Assembly: GCA_964621525.1 (NCBI GenBank)
Contig: CAZUMS010000023.1
Span: 1 to 64,000, forward strand
Direction: 5' to 3'
Length of the DNA stretch: 64,000 bases
Source of the DNA: CAZMGV01 sp964621525 [NCBI: uncultured bacterium]
GTDB lineage: Bacteria; JAGRBM01
Position numbers and translations under genes: made by a program. Below the pieces are notes generated by a model. That model searched no databases. It saw nothing but the letters and a program-made list of their open reading frames with translations, and had not been told where the DNA came from. This document shows, in pieces, positions 27,870 to 36,781 of the stretch (position 1 is the first letter of the stretch; each line of letters starts with the position of its first letter).

Positions 27870-28796
27870 TTACTTGTCCCCGTACCGGCTGGTGATCTTC
27901 CCGTAGGCGTCGATCCGGCGGTCCCTGAGGAACGGCCAGTTGCGGCGGATCCTTTCGATCAGCGAGAGATCGAGGGTTTCGACAAGGATCTCTTCCTTCG
28001 AACTGGATGCCCGCGCAATCAACTGTCCCTGGGGATCGCAGATGAACGACTGGCCCCAGAACTGGAGCCCTTCGCCCGCGGGCTTGCCGCCCTTGCCCTT
28101 CGGGCCGGCTTCGTGCCCCACGCGGTTCGGAGCACAGACGTAGACGCCGTTGGCGATGGCGTGCGACCGCTGGATCGTCTCCCACGAATCGTGCTGGGCC
28201 TTGCCGTAGCGAGCTTTCTCGGAAGGATGCCAGCCAATGGCTGTCGGGTAGAACAGGATCTCCGCCCCCTGGAGCGCCGTGAGCCGGGCGCCTTCCGGGT
28301 ACCACTGGTCCCAGCAGACGAGCACGCCGATGGTGGCGTATTTCGTCCTGAACGCCTTGAAGCCGAGGTCCCCCGGCGTGAAGTAATATTTCTCGTAGAA
28401 GAGCGGGTCGTCCGGAATGTGCATCTTCCGGTAACTGCCGAGGTAGCTGCCGTCGGCGTCCAGCACGGCGGCCGTGTTGTGATAGATGCCGGCGGCGCGA
28501 CGCTCGAACAGGGAAGCCACGACGGCGACTTTGTGCTTTTTCGCCACCTTCGACAGCGCGTCGGTCGCGGGCCCCGGAACGGGCTCGGCGAGGTCGAAGT
28601 TGCGGTAATCTTCGGACTGGCAGAAGTAGAGGGACCGGAATAGTTCCTGAAGGCAGACGATCTGGGCGCCCTGCCTCGCTGCCTGTTCGACCTTCTGGAC
28701 CGCCTTGGCGAGATTCGCCTTCGGGTCTGCCGAGCAGGTCATCTGCACGAGGCCGACGGTGACCAAACTGCTGCTTTTCGCCGGCTTCTTCGCCAT
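27870..28796 (-). CDS. aguB: N-carbamoylputrescine amidase
   Basis: The 308-residue protein is a nitrilase-superfamily amidase that hydrolyses N-carbamoylputrescine to putrescine. The catalytic triad is visible: Glu in CLQELF, Lys in YRKMHIPDDP and Cys in VLVCWDQWYPE. The sequence GWHPSEKARYGKAQHDSWETIQRSHAIANGVYV also fits the family closely. I place the start at 28796, where MAKKPAKSSSL begins after GAGGAGG. A longer frame exists but is not family-like. It is the first gene of the aguB-aguA pair. Confidence 0.95.
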   Translation of the reverse strand: MAKKPAKSSSLVTVGLVQMTCSADPKANLAKAVQKVEQAARQGAQIVCLQELFRSLYFCQSEDYRNFDLAEPVPGPATDALSKVAKKHKVAVVASLFERRAAGIYHNTAAVLDADGSYLGSYRKMHIPDDPLFYEKYYFTPGDLGFKAFRTKYATIGVLVCWDQWYPEGARLTALQGAEILFYPTAIGWHPSEKARYGKAQHDSWETIQRSHAIANGVYVCAPNRVGHEAGPKGKGGKPAGEGLQFWGQSFICDPQGQLIARASSSKEEILVETLDLSLIERIRRNWPFLRDRRIDAYGKITSRYGDK

Positions 28797-28912
28797 CGGG
28801 CGGCACTCCCTCCTCAGGGTCCGGCCCCCTCGGGGAACGGAGCTGGAGATATAGAGAAAACCGGCCCGAACGTAAAGAAGTCTGTGGGTAACGGATGCGT
28901 GACGCCGCAAAG

Positions 28913-28944
28913 AAAACGGGCCGCCCCAAAAGGCGGCCCGTTTT
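28913..28944. terminator. Rho-independent terminator of the lipoprotein gene
   Basis: AAAACGGGCCGCC and GGCGGCCCGTTTT form a perfect 13-bp stem with a 6-base loop and a T run on both strands. It starts 28 bases after the minus-strand lipoprotein stop. It therefore ends that transcript before aguB. Confidence 0.88.
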
Positions 28945-28971
28945 CATCAGGCCGGGAAAAGGAAGAAACCG

Positions 28972-29859
28972 TCAGGTTTCCTCCTCCTCTTCGAAGCAGT
29001 TGCCGGTATCGCCTCCGAAACCGATGTTGTAATCGTCATTATATCCGCCGCCTTCAACCCCGAAGTCGGTGCCAAACGGCGCATCCACAGCCTCGCCGCC
29101 GAATTCGACATCAAGAGCCTCGTCAAGAGATCCGTCCTCGGTCTTGCCCTTCAGCAGGACCGTGCCACTGCCTTCGCCGCAGCCTTCAATCGAGGACATG
29201 CAGGTATCGAGCGAAAGCGGAGCGATCAAGCTACCGACGAACTGTGGTCCGACAAAGCCGGCATACAGATTCTCTTCGTTGTACAGGAACATGGCGGAAG
29301 CGCTTCCGCCCGTCTCATCGGTAATGTCGAAGCCCATACCGCCGCAGGCGATATCAACTTCCGTATCGCCGACCTCGATACCGCCGAGCGCAATCAGGTA
29401 ATCGTCCAGACACATACCTTCACACGGAGCGACTAGGAAGCCGGCAATCTGGCCGTCATTGGTGACCTCGCCCGTTCCTGAGAACTGCGCACCGATGTAA
29501 TCAGCATCGATCTCCATGGTGAATTCATAGGCGGTCGCCTTGCCGGTTACCGGGAATTCAAGAATGTCGCTGTAGAAGTCCGGCAGAGCGGCTGGTTCGT
29601 CAATAAAGTAGCCATTCAGGATCTGATAGCTGCCGGTGATTGTTCCGTCGGCGGCGATATCGAAGTCCAGCAGACCGTAATCCAACTGACTGAAAACCGG
29701 GTCGCTGTCAGACCCCATATTGGTGCCGATCGGTGCGCCCGCCACGTAGTGCCCCGGCTTGAAACCGAACGGTTGGTCGCCGTCGCAGGCGGTGGCAGTG
29801 AAGGCCAGGGCGGCAGCCCCGGCAATACCGGTGAGTTTTTTCAGTGTACTGGTGAGCAT
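28972..29859 (-). CDS. acidic Cys-containing lipoprotein of unknown function
   Basis: I do not recognise this 295-residue protein. It starts with MLTSTLKKLTGIAGAAALAFTATAC, a signal peptide with a plausible lipobox (ATAC), so the mature protein begins at Cys25 and is lipid-anchored. The rest is strongly acidic, rich in Gly, Asp, Thr and Ser, and has about eight further Cys (APCEGMC, DIACGG, DTCMSSIEGCGEG, GNCFEEEEE), which could form disulfides. The pattern of short beta strands suggests a secreted beta protein. GAAGGG precedes the start. It has its own terminator, so it is probably monocistronic. Confidence 0.82.
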   Translation of the reverse strand: MLTSTLKKLTGIAGAAALAFTATACDGDQPFGFKPGHYVAGAPIGTNMGSDSDPVFSQLDYGLLDFDIAADGTITGSYQILNGYFIDEPAALPDFYSDILEFPVTGKATAYEFTMEIDADYIGAQFSGTGEVTNDGQIAGFLVAPCEGMCLDDYLIALGGIEVGDTEVDIACGGMGFDITDETGGSASAMFLYNEENLYAGFVGPQFVGSLIAPLSLDTCMSSIEGCGEGSGTVLLKGKTEDGSLDEALDVEFGGEAVDAPFGTDFGVEGGGYNDDYNIGFGGDTGNCFEEEEET

Positions 29860-30176
29860 CAGGTCTTTCCCTTCATGATTACGGATTGCTGGAACCGGTG
29901 TCTGACCATCAAGTCCCGAACCAACGGACGAAACCGTTGCTTATTCATGCTTATCTATCCGATTCCTCGGCCGATTCAATATGAAATTGCTCACACTAAG
30001 TGCCGGAATTGCATGATTTTTGTCCTCAAGGGACTATCAAACAGGCATTTCCCTCTTGACTCCCTGCGCTATATCTGGTTGTCTACTGGTTGGACCACCG
30101 ATCCACCGGATCGGTCGTTCCTGAGGACGGGTGAACCCATTCGGCCACCCGGAAACCATAAGGAAGCAGCAGCGCC
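29860..30176. other. Intergenic region between lipoprotein and gntR genes
   Basis: This 317-base divergent promoter region is noticeably AT-richer than its surroundings. Besides the TGGT-N3-ACCA site near the gntR start, a TTGACT hexamer at 30056-30061 could be a -35 box for gntR. No gene is evident. Confidence 0.55.
30087..30097. promoter_or_regulatory. GntR/FCD-type operator (TGGT-N3-ACCA)
   Basis: TGGTTGGACCA lies 79 bases upstream of the GntR start codon. It matches the TGGT-N3-ACCA core bound by FadR-subfamily regulators such as PdhR and LldR. Autoregulation is inferred from position and family. Confidence 0.55.
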
Positions 30177-30944
30177 GTGTCAGCAGTCCAGTTCCAGCCG
30201 GTCAAAAAGGAAAACCTTGCCGACGACATCGCGGCGCAGGTTCGCGTCGAGATCCTGAAAGGCACCTGGAAGCCCGGCGACCTGCTGCCGTCGGAGCGGG
30301 AGCTCGCCCTCCAGTTCGCCGTGAACCGGACGACCGTGCGGGAGGCGCTCTCCGAGCTCGAGTACCTGGGCCTCGTGGAACGCCGCCACGGCGAGGGCTG
30401 CAAGGTGCTCGACTGGCACGAAACCGGCTCCTTCGATCTGCTTCGGCACATGCTGACCCGCCCGGATATGACCGGGCGGTTCGACCTCAGGGCCATCGAG
30501 TCGGTCTGCGAGGCGGCCGGTATCGTCTATCTCGGTGCTGCCGAGATCGCAGCGAAGAACCTCACCCCGGAAACCCTCGCCGACCTGGAAAAGATCGCTG
30601 ACGAAATCCGGGCCGGGGTGGCTGCGAAAGACATCGACCGGGTCATGGAGGCGGACGCCCGGTTCCACCGGACGGTGTTCCGCTCGACCAAATCGGTGGC
30701 GCTGGAACTGCTCTCCAACACCTTTTTCCAGATCTTCGACACCTACCGTCCGTTCATGCGGCTCTTCATGGCCGACGAAGTAAAACACCGGCCGGATCTG
30801 CTTGTCTCGTTCTACGCCGAGATCGTGACCGCCCTGAAAAGCCGCGACGTCCAGAAGATGCGGGAGCTCGTCACCCGTACCTTCGAACAGAACAACCCGA
30901 ACCTCTGGAAAGAGATCACCCGCCGGGCGACCTTCCGGGGATAA
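30177..30944 (+). CDS. GntR-family regulator, FadR/FCD subfamily
   Basis: The 255-residue protein has an N-terminal winged helix typical of GntR (IAAQVRVEILKGTWKPGDLLPSERELALQFAVNRTTVREALSELEYLGL). The C-terminal all-helical FCD domain contains AIESVCEAAGI, the metal-site-like ADARFHRTVF and SFYAEIVTALKSRD. It starts with GTG. A TGGT-N3-ACCA site lies upstream, consistent with this subfamily. The gene is followed after 19 bases by a diiron protein on the same strand, so the two are probably one operon. FCD regulators usually bind carboxylates or fatty acyl ligands, which suggests the diiron enzyme acts on such a compound. Confidence 0.93.
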   Translation: MSAVQFQPVKKENLADDIAAQVRVEILKGTWKPGDLLPSERELALQFAVNRTTVREALSELEYLGLVERRHGEGCKVLDWHETGSFDLLRHMLTRPDMTGRFDLRAIESVCEAAGIVYLGAAEIAAKNLTPETLADLEKIADEIRAGVAAKDIDRVMEADARFHRTVFRSTKSVALELLSNTFFQIFDTYRPFMRLFMADEVKHRPDLLVSFYAEIVTALKSRDVQKMRELVTRTFEQNNPNLWKEITRRATFRG

Positions 30945-30963
30945 GCGAAAAAGGACCCCTGCC

Positions 30964-31929
30964 ATGCCGATGAAACTGCACAAGGATTTCAGCCCCTACC
31001 GGCCCGAGAATCTCTCCTCGGTGGACAACTTCCCCAAGCTTGCCTCCTCAGTGGCCGGCTCCAAGAAAGTGTTCTGGGACGACGAGAAGGTCTTTGAGGA
31101 AATCCTCTCACGCCATGGCGGAAAGATCGACCTCACGACGGACGAAAAGCAAGCCATCGCGAGCCTCATGTCGATCATCTACTACGGCGAGATCGTCGCC
31201 ATGCACACGAGCGCGCAGCTCGTCGGCATGGTGCCGGACCTCGCCGCCCAGTTCGTGCTCTCGTTCCAGACGATGGAGGAGACGAAGCACGTGATGATGA
31301 TGGGGCGGTATCTCAAGGCCCTCGACATCCCGCTGCCCGAGATCAACCCCTGGGCGAAGAAACTGCTGGACGGCATCCTCGGCGTGGACGACCCGCTGCT
31401 GAAGCTCGTCGGCATGAACCTGATCGTCGAGAACATCGCCCACGGCATCTTCACGATGATCCAGAACAACTTCGACGAGCCGGTGCTGAGGGACACGCTC
31501 CACTACATCGACCTCGACGAAGTGAAGCACGTCGCCCTCGCCAAGAACTACATGCCCACCCTGCTCCGCAAGGCCGGACGGCTGCAGGCGATGAAGATGA
31601 TCTCCTACCAGATGCTCTGGAACTACTACATGATTCGGGCCCAGACGAAGATCATGGAGGACGCGGCGCCGCTCAACATCAACTGGAACAAGCAGGCCAA
31701 GCAGGACACGATCGACTGGATCAACCTGTTCAAGGAGATCCCCAGGGACGCCCGCCGGGGCCTCATTCCGCCGCCCAGCCGCAAGCAGGCGGAAAAACTC
31801 ATCGACTGGATGATGCCGCCCGAGAAGTTCGCCCATATCGAAGAACAGCGCCTGAAGCGCAACGCCGGCCGGCGGGCGAACATGAAAGCGAAGATCGTGG
31901 CTCCGCACGAGAAGATGGCAGACGCCTGA
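30964..31929 (+). CDS. ferritin-like diiron protein, probable oxygenase
   Basis: The 321-residue protein has a complete ferritin-like diiron ligand set: E76 (YYGE), E106-x-x-H109 (EETKH), E156 (IVEN) and E186-x-x-H189 (DEVKH). The spacing suits a ribonucleotide-reductase-R2-like or AurF-like four-helix bundle that activates O2 for hydroxylation or desaturation. The C-terminal 90 residues are basic. It sits downstream of a GntR/FCD regulator in a likely operon and ends before a bidirectional terminator. No R1 partner or desaturase reductase is nearby, so a free-standing oxygenase with an unknown substrate is inferred. Two related proteins occur at 35.8 and 59.5 kb. Confidence 0.8.
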   Translation: MPMKLHKDFSPYRPENLSSVDNFPKLASSVAGSKKVFWDDEKVFEEILSRHGGKIDLTTDEKQAIASLMSIIYYGEIVAMHTSAQLVGMVPDLAAQFVLSFQTMEETKHVMMMGRYLKALDIPLPEINPWAKKLLDGILGVDDPLLKLVGMNLIVENIAHGIFTMIQNNFDEPVLRDTLHYIDLDEVKHVALAKNYMPTLLRKAGRLQAMKMISYQMLWNYYMIRAQTKIMEDAAPLNINWNKQAKQDTIDWINLFKEIPRDARRGLIPPPSRKQAEKLIDWMMPPEKFAHIEEQRLKRNAGRRANMKAKIVAPHEKMADA

Positions 31930-31954
31930 TTCTTCCGCCGACCTGCCAAACGCA

Positions 31955-31981
31955 AACGGCCTCCCCGCCCGGGAGGCCGTT
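31955..31981. terminator. Bidirectional terminator between diiron and epimerase genes
   Basis: AACGGCCTCCC and GGGAGGCCGTT form a perfect 11-bp stem with a 5-base loop, between two convergent genes. On the plus strand TCTGCTTC follows rather than a clean T run, so the activity is likely but not certain. Confidence 0.72.
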
Positions 31982-31991
31982 CTGCTTCGGC

Positions 31992-32933
31992 TCAAAGGAA
32001 CTGCACGATCAGCTTACCGAGAGCCGGGCCGATGAAGTTCTTCATCAGGACCCGCTGCCAGACGGGGAGCTCCGCTGCGAGTTCGACAGCAAACTGGTCG
32101 ACGGTGTGATTCTGGAATTCGAGCGCGGCCTGCGAATCGGACGTGTCGTACCAGCCCAGATAGCTCGGGTTCTTCGAGAACTTCCGGGCCGGGGGGCACG
32201 GAAGCCCGATAGCGTCCATGATCCGGCCGATGAACTCGTCGTAGCGGAACTGCTGGGTCTTGCCGCCTGCGAGGATGTAGACCCGGTTCTTCACCTTCTC
32301 GAACCGCTCGATGGCATGCGCCATGGCGGTGGCGACGTCTTTCATGTGCACGAACTCGATTTTCGAGTCGTGGGGGAACATGAACATCTCCTTCATGCGG
32401 GAGGGGCGAAGATCGAGGTGCGGCGCCGCGGCGATCCGCACGATAACGTGATCGAGACCCGAGGCCGTCACCAGCTTTTCCCCCTCCGCCTTCGAGCGGG
32501 TGTAGTGGTCGACGGGGTTCATGCCGTTCAGGTCCGGGTGGAGCGGCGGGCCGTCCAGCGGCGTCGGACCGAACACCGAGACCGACGAGGTGAACAGGAA
32601 ACGAAGCGGGCGGCTGGCGGATTTCACCGCCTCGATCACGTTCGCCGTCCCCCGGATATTGACCCGCTCTGTGAGGTCCGGCTTCTGTTCGCTAAGCGGC
32701 GGGATAATCGCCGCGAGGTGGACGACAGCCTCGGTATCCCGCACGGCCCGCTTCAGTGCCTCGACATCGCCTATGTCACCCCAGATCACCTGCGCCTTTT
32801 CCAGAAACGTCGCCCGCTCGCGGCCCGCCGGAGTGTCCAGATCGAAAACGGTGACGTGATGGCCGTGGCTCACAAACGTTCGGCTGATGGTAAGCCCAAG
32901 GCCGCCGAGGCCGCCCGTAATAAGGACTTTCAT
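31992..32933 (-). CDS. NAD-dependent epimerase/dehydratase family protein (extended SDR)
   Basis: The 313-residue protein has the extended-SDR cofactor motif TGGLGGLGLTISR. Asp in VFDLDTP suggests NAD preference. VVHLAAIIP and the FTSSVSVFG strand carry the catalytic Ser. The usual YxxxK appears as Y-TRSK (DHYTRSKAEGE). The C-terminal half is a variable substrate domain. Relatives act on nucleotide sugars or sterol/steroid-like substrates, so substrate cannot be assigned. It converges with the diiron gene and shares no operon with others. Confidence 0.85.
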   Translation of the reverse strand: MKVLITGGLGGLGLTISRTFVSHGHHVTVFDLDTPAGRERATFLEKAQVIWGDIGDVEALKRAVRDTEAVVHLAAIIPPLSEQKPDLTERVNIRGTANVIEAVKSASRPLRFLFTSSVSVFGPTPLDGPPLHPDLNGMNPVDHYTRSKAEGEKLVTASGLDHVIVRIAAAPHLDLRPSRMKEMFMFPHDSKIEFVHMKDVATAMAHAIERFEKVKNRVYILAGGKTQQFRYDEFIGRIMDAIGLPCPPARKFSKNPSYLGWYDTSDSQAALEFQNHTVDQFAVELAAELPVWQRVLMKNFIGPALGKLIVQFL

Positions 32934-33121
32934 GAATCAGGTCCCCCGTTCCTGCGGAATTCCGGCGCAATCTAGGGCAGACCCGCACCCCTGACAACGG
33001 CGTTCGCAGGGGCCCCTCCGGCGCGCTAGACTCCTGTAACGACCAGCCGCACGTCCGGAACCCCGGCGCCGGAACCCCCGGTACCGGAAACGGCCGTTGG
33101 CCGTTTACGGGTGAACCCGAT

Positions 33122-35275
33122 TTGACACTTTTTTCAAACAGACCGCTGATCGCTCCGGAGTCCGACGAAAACCGGTTCCGGAGCAGTATCGAATGGATGG
33201 CTTACCTGCACCTAGGGGCGGGTTTCATCGTCATCGGGATGTTCCTGTGGCCCGATAACCCGATCGACACCTTCCGCGGCGGCATCACTTCCGTTACCCA
33301 TTTCCTGATCACGACCGGTTTGATTCTCGTTCTCAGCCGGCTCCGGCGGCACGATGCCGAACACCCGGGCGCTCCGCTCCCCCGCCTGCTCGCCCCCGCC
33401 GGCGTCATGCTGGTGCACATGTCGGTCTATCAGGGGCTCGGCACCTGGGGAATGAGCGAGAGCCTCGGGTTCATCCTCGTCCCCGTCATCGCCGTTTACA
33501 CCCGCCTGTGCCTGGACCGCCGCCGCGCCATCGTGCATACGGCGGTGTTCCTGTCCCTCTGTGCAGCGATTTATGCCCTGCTGCACTTCGGCGCATTGCC
33601 CTGGGCCTGGGCCTACAAGCACGGCATGGAGCCGCCCCCGCCCCGTCCGGCGATGTTCGCGCTCGAAATCTTCATCGTCTTCGGACTCACCTGCTTCATC
33701 TATTTCTGGGTGGACCGGCTGAGCGAGACGGTGCTCTCGGAAAGCAGCCGCGCCCGCAGCCTGTACGAAACCACCCGGGCCTTCTTTGACGCTTCTCCCG
33801 ACGGGATTCTCGTGCTCGATGCAGCTGGTATCGTGCTCGAATCGAACGCCAAGGCGGCCAAGCTCCTGAACCGCCAGGCCGAAGGCGAGCTGACCGGTCA
33901 GCCGCTCCTCCAGTTCATCCCCGGCGAATTCCGCCCGGTGCTCTGGGATCTCGAAAACCGGCGGCCGAAACCGATGACGCGGTTCGAGCGGCTCTCCCTC
34001 GTGGCGGCGGGCAGTTCCCGTCTGCTTCAAGTGGAGGCCCGAATCGTCGAGCTGGAGGAAGGGAACGACGCCCGGAGCCGCTACCTCATCACGATTCGCG
34101 ACCGTCAGGACGAGGAAAAGCTGAAAATACAGCTCGAGAAGGCGCAGCGGCTGGATTCGCTGGGTGCCCTCGCCGGCGGCGTGGCCCACGACCTGAACAA
34201 CGCCCTGAATCCGATCCTGGGCTTCTCGAATCTCGAGCTCCAGACACCCGGCCTGCCGGACGAAACCCGCCAGTCGCTCGAGCTGATCCGCGACTGTGCT
34301 AACCGGGCCACCAGCCTGTCGAAGCAGCTCCTCTCCCTCTCCCGGGGCGGCGCGCCCGAGGTCCGGTGGATCGACGCAACGGAAATCACCCGGAACATCG
34401 TTTCCGTCATCGACCGGGCGACTCCGCCCGGCATCGACGTGAGCTTCGACAGCCCGGCGGAGCATCTCGAAATCGAATTCTCTGCCGCCCAGATGGAGCA
34501 GGTCCTCCTGAACCTGATCACGAATGCCGTCGAGGCCATCGGCGACAAAGGGCTCGTGCGGGTCGAGCTGTCACTGCTTGAAGGCGAACGGCTCCGGGAC
34601 GAACTTCTCGGCTGGGAGTCCGATACCGCCCTGCTCATCGAGATCACCGATTCGGGGTGCGGCATTCCGGAAGAGAGCCTCAAGCAGATATTCGACCCGT
34701 TCTTCACTACGAAGGAATCGCGGCGCGGGACCGGCCTCGGACTCTCGGTCGTCGACCGGATCGTGACCGACAGCCGGGGCCTTGCCCGTGTAGAAAGCCG
34801 TCCCGGCGTCGGATCGGTGTTCCGCATCTACCTGCCGAACGCCCGGTACCTCCGGAGCGTAACGGCTTCGGCAGCAGCGACGCCGCCCGCCGTCAGGGGA
34901 CGGCCGCTGTCTATCCTCGCCGTGGACGACGAGCCGACAAATCTCGTGCTGGTCCAGAAAATCGCCGAACGGCTGGGCGACCGGGTTCGGACGGCAAACT
35001 CTTGCGCCGAGGCGAGGGCCTTCGCTGCCAGTACGGCGGAGCAGTTCGACCTCGTGCTGATGGATCTCCTGCTCCCCGACGGCAACGGGGCGGAACTCTA
35101 CGACGAGATCCGGCGAAGGCTGGGCAATCCCCGGGTGATCTTCCTGTCGGGATACTCGCGCGAGTCGATCCCGAAACACCTTATCGATTCGGGCCAGTTC
35201 GAAGCATTCTTCCCCAAACCCATCGACGTCGCCCAGCTCAGCGAATCGATCGAACAGTGCCGCAGCCGGGTGTGA
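33122..35275 (+). CDS. hybrid sensor histidine kinase with 6-TM sensor, PAS and receiver domains
   Basis: This 717-residue protein has about six N-terminal transmembrane segments (residues 26-200), then a PAS domain from FFDASPDGILVLD. The HisKA/ATPase core has phosphoacceptor H356 in GGVAHDLNN, an N box NLITNAVEAIGD, a G1 box DSGCGIP and GTGLGLSVV. A C-terminal receiver domain follows (AVDDEPTNL... LVLMDLLLPDG, phosphoacceptor Asp in LMD). There is no output domain, so phosphate must pass to a separate partner not seen here. The start is a TTG at 33122; an ATG at 33197 is possible but would remove the first 25 residues. Confidence 0.9.
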   Translation: MTLFSNRPLIAPESDENRFRSSIEWMAYLHLGAGFIVIGMFLWPDNPIDTFRGGITSVTHFLITTGLILVLSRLRRHDAEHPGAPLPRLLAPAGVMLVHMSVYQGLGTWGMSESLGFILVPVIAVYTRLCLDRRRAIVHTAVFLSLCAAIYALLHFGALPWAWAYKHGMEPPPPRPAMFALEIFIVFGLTCFIYFWVDRLSETVLSESSRARSLYETTRAFFDASPDGILVLDAAGIVLESNAKAAKLLNRQAEGELTGQPLLQFIPGEFRPVLWDLENRRPKPMTRFERLSLVAAGSSRLLQVEARIVELEEGNDARSRYLITIRDRQDEEKLKIQLEKAQRLDSLGALAGGVAHDLNNALNPILGFSNLELQTPGLPDETRQSLELIRDCANRATSLSKQLLSLSRGGAPEVRWIDATEITRNIVSVIDRATPPGIDVSFDSPAEHLEIEFSAAQMEQVLLNLITNAVEAIGDKGLVRVELSLLEGERLRDELLGWESDTALLIEITDSGCGIPEESLKQIFDPFFTTKESRRGTGLGLSVVDRIVTDSRGLARVESRPGVGSVFRIYLPNARYLRSVTASAAATPPAVRGRPLSILAVDDEPTNLVLVQKIAERLGDRVRTANSCAEARAFAASTAEQFDLVLMDLLLPDGNGAELYDEIRRRLGNPRVIFLSGYSRESIPKHLIDSGQFEAFFPKPIDVAQLSESIEQCRSRV

Positions 35276-35363
35276 CGGGACGCCGGACCGGCGCCGCTTG
35301 CCCGCTCCTCCTGTCCGTGTTCAGATCGGTGCCAGCCACCCGGGCCAACAGGAAAGAACACGC

Positions 35364-35708
35364 ATGTATACCCCGATCGGCCTTCTCGTGATCTCCAACA
35401 TCTTCATGACCTTTGCCTGGTACGGCCACCTAAAGGACCTGAAGACGAAACCCTACTGGATCGCCATTCTCGCGAGCTGGGGAATCGCCTTCCTCGAATA
35501 CTGCTTTCAGGTACCGGCGAACCGGATGGGGAGCCGCGTGTTCACCCTGCCCCAGCTCAAAATCATCCAGGAGATCGTCACCATGACGGTATTCGCCGGG
35601 TTCGCCGTCTGGTACATGAAGGTTCCGATCACGAAGAACTACCTTTACGCCGCGCTCTGCCTCGTCGGGGCGGCCTATTTTATCTTCTCCGAGCGCATTG
35701 CCGGATAA
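35364..35708 (+). CDS. DUF486 (DMT-superfamily) membrane protein
   Basis: The 114-residue protein closely follows the DUF486 family: GLLVISNIFMTFAWYGHLKDLK, ILASWGIAFLEYCFQVPANRMGS, TLPQLKIIQEI, VFAGFAVWYMK and a final FIFSERIAG. It has four transmembrane helices and resembles half-size drug/metabolite transporter proteins. Function is unknown. Start 35364 is chosen for the GGAAAG upstream and because homologues begin at this Met. It lies 88 bases after the histidine kinase on the same strand. Confidence 0.9.
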   Translation: MYTPIGLLVISNIFMTFAWYGHLKDLKTKPYWIAILASWGIAFLEYCFQVPANRMGSRVFTLPQLKIIQEIVTMTVFAGFAVWYMKVPITKNYLYAALCLVGAAYFIFSERIAG

Positions 35709-35808
35709 TTCAGGCCCATCACCTCGCCCATTGCCTTCCCGGTTTCCCTCTCTAAACTGACGTTCATGTCAGGGGATGCCGCGGGCTTCCTGCCGGAGGA
35801 CATATGCC

Positions 35809-36762
35809 ATGAATCTCGACCGGATGCTCGACAAGTGCCGCAAGGGCCAGTGGAACGTCAGTGACTTCGACTGGACGCAGAAGCCGGCGGAGCTCTCCCG
35901 CTTCGACGAGATGGAAGCCTGCCAGGCGTTCACGAACCTCATCTACATTGAGCGGATCGCGGCGGCGGCGTTCCTCGAGTTCTCGAAGCAGGCGACGGAC
36001 CCGGCCGAAAAAGCCATCTTCGAGTCCTTCTATGACGACGAGGTCCGGCACGCCGAGGCCATGTGGCACCTGTCCAGGTATTTCGACGTCCACCAGTACC
36101 GGATCTACACACCCGACGCGAACCTCGTGAAGTTCGTCCGGGCCATGAGCAAGATGATCAACGGTATCTCGCCCGAATTCGCCTCTGCCATGGTGACGGC
36201 CGGCGAGCTGGTGCTGGATGTGGCCCTGCTCCGCTCGGTGAACGACTATATCGAGGATCCGCTCTCGCGCGCAGTGATCGAGAAGATCAACCAGGACGAA
36301 TCCCGGCACATCGCCATGGATTTCTACCTGTGCGAGAAGTACGGCCAGACCGATGCCGAGCCGCCCTCGATGCGGGAGTTCTTCGAGACCATGAGCAATC
36401 CGACCCTGATCTCGGGCATGTACTGGGCGACCGTCGCACTCTCGGCCATGTTCGGCCGCGTGCAGGCGATCATGGACCCCACGGGCTTCCGGTTCCTCGA
36501 GGCGGGACGCCGTTTCGAGATGCTGGGCCAGAAAAATCCGAAGATCGCCGCCAACCGGAACTACGCCGCCGTGCTCCGGATCAATACCGCCTCGCAGTCG
36601 ATTCTGGGCGAGGTCCGCCGGATCATGCAGCTCATGCGGATAGGCCTCTACAAACAGATGAAGGAAGCCGAATCCCGCGGCGAGAAGCGCAAGGCGCCCA
36701 AAACGAGCGCCGGGCACGATCCCGTCAAGACCGCCGTCGACATGCTCGAAGAGATGAACTGA
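35809..36762 (+). CDS. ferritin-like diiron protein, probable oxygenase
   Basis: The 317-residue protein has the diiron ligand pattern E48 (IYIE), E78-x-x-H81 (DDEVRH), E133 (AGE) and E164-x-x-H167 (DESRH), so a complete ferritin-like site is present. It is only broadly similar to the diiron protein at 31 kb and has its own C-terminal basic tail. GGAGGA lies 8 bases before ATG 35809, which decides the start; an in-frame ATG 33 bases upstream lacks such a site. No dedicated regulator adjoins; DUF486 lies upstream. The enzyme class is inferred from the ligand set. Confidence 0.78.
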   Translation: MNLDRMLDKCRKGQWNVSDFDWTQKPAELSRFDEMEACQAFTNLIYIERIAAAAFLEFSKQATDPAEKAIFESFYDDEVRHAEAMWHLSRYFDVHQYRIYTPDANLVKFVRAMSKMINGISPEFASAMVTAGELVLDVALLRSVNDYIEDPLSRAVIEKINQDESRHIAMDFYLCEKYGQTDAEPPSMREFFETMSNPTLISGMYWATVALSAMFGRVQAIMDPTGFRFLEAGRRFEMLGQKNPKIAANRNYAAVLRINTASQSILGEVRRIMQLMRIGLYKQMKEAESRGEKRKAPKTSAGHDPVKTAVDMLEEMN

Positions 36763-36781
36763 GCCAGACAGCCCGCAACGC

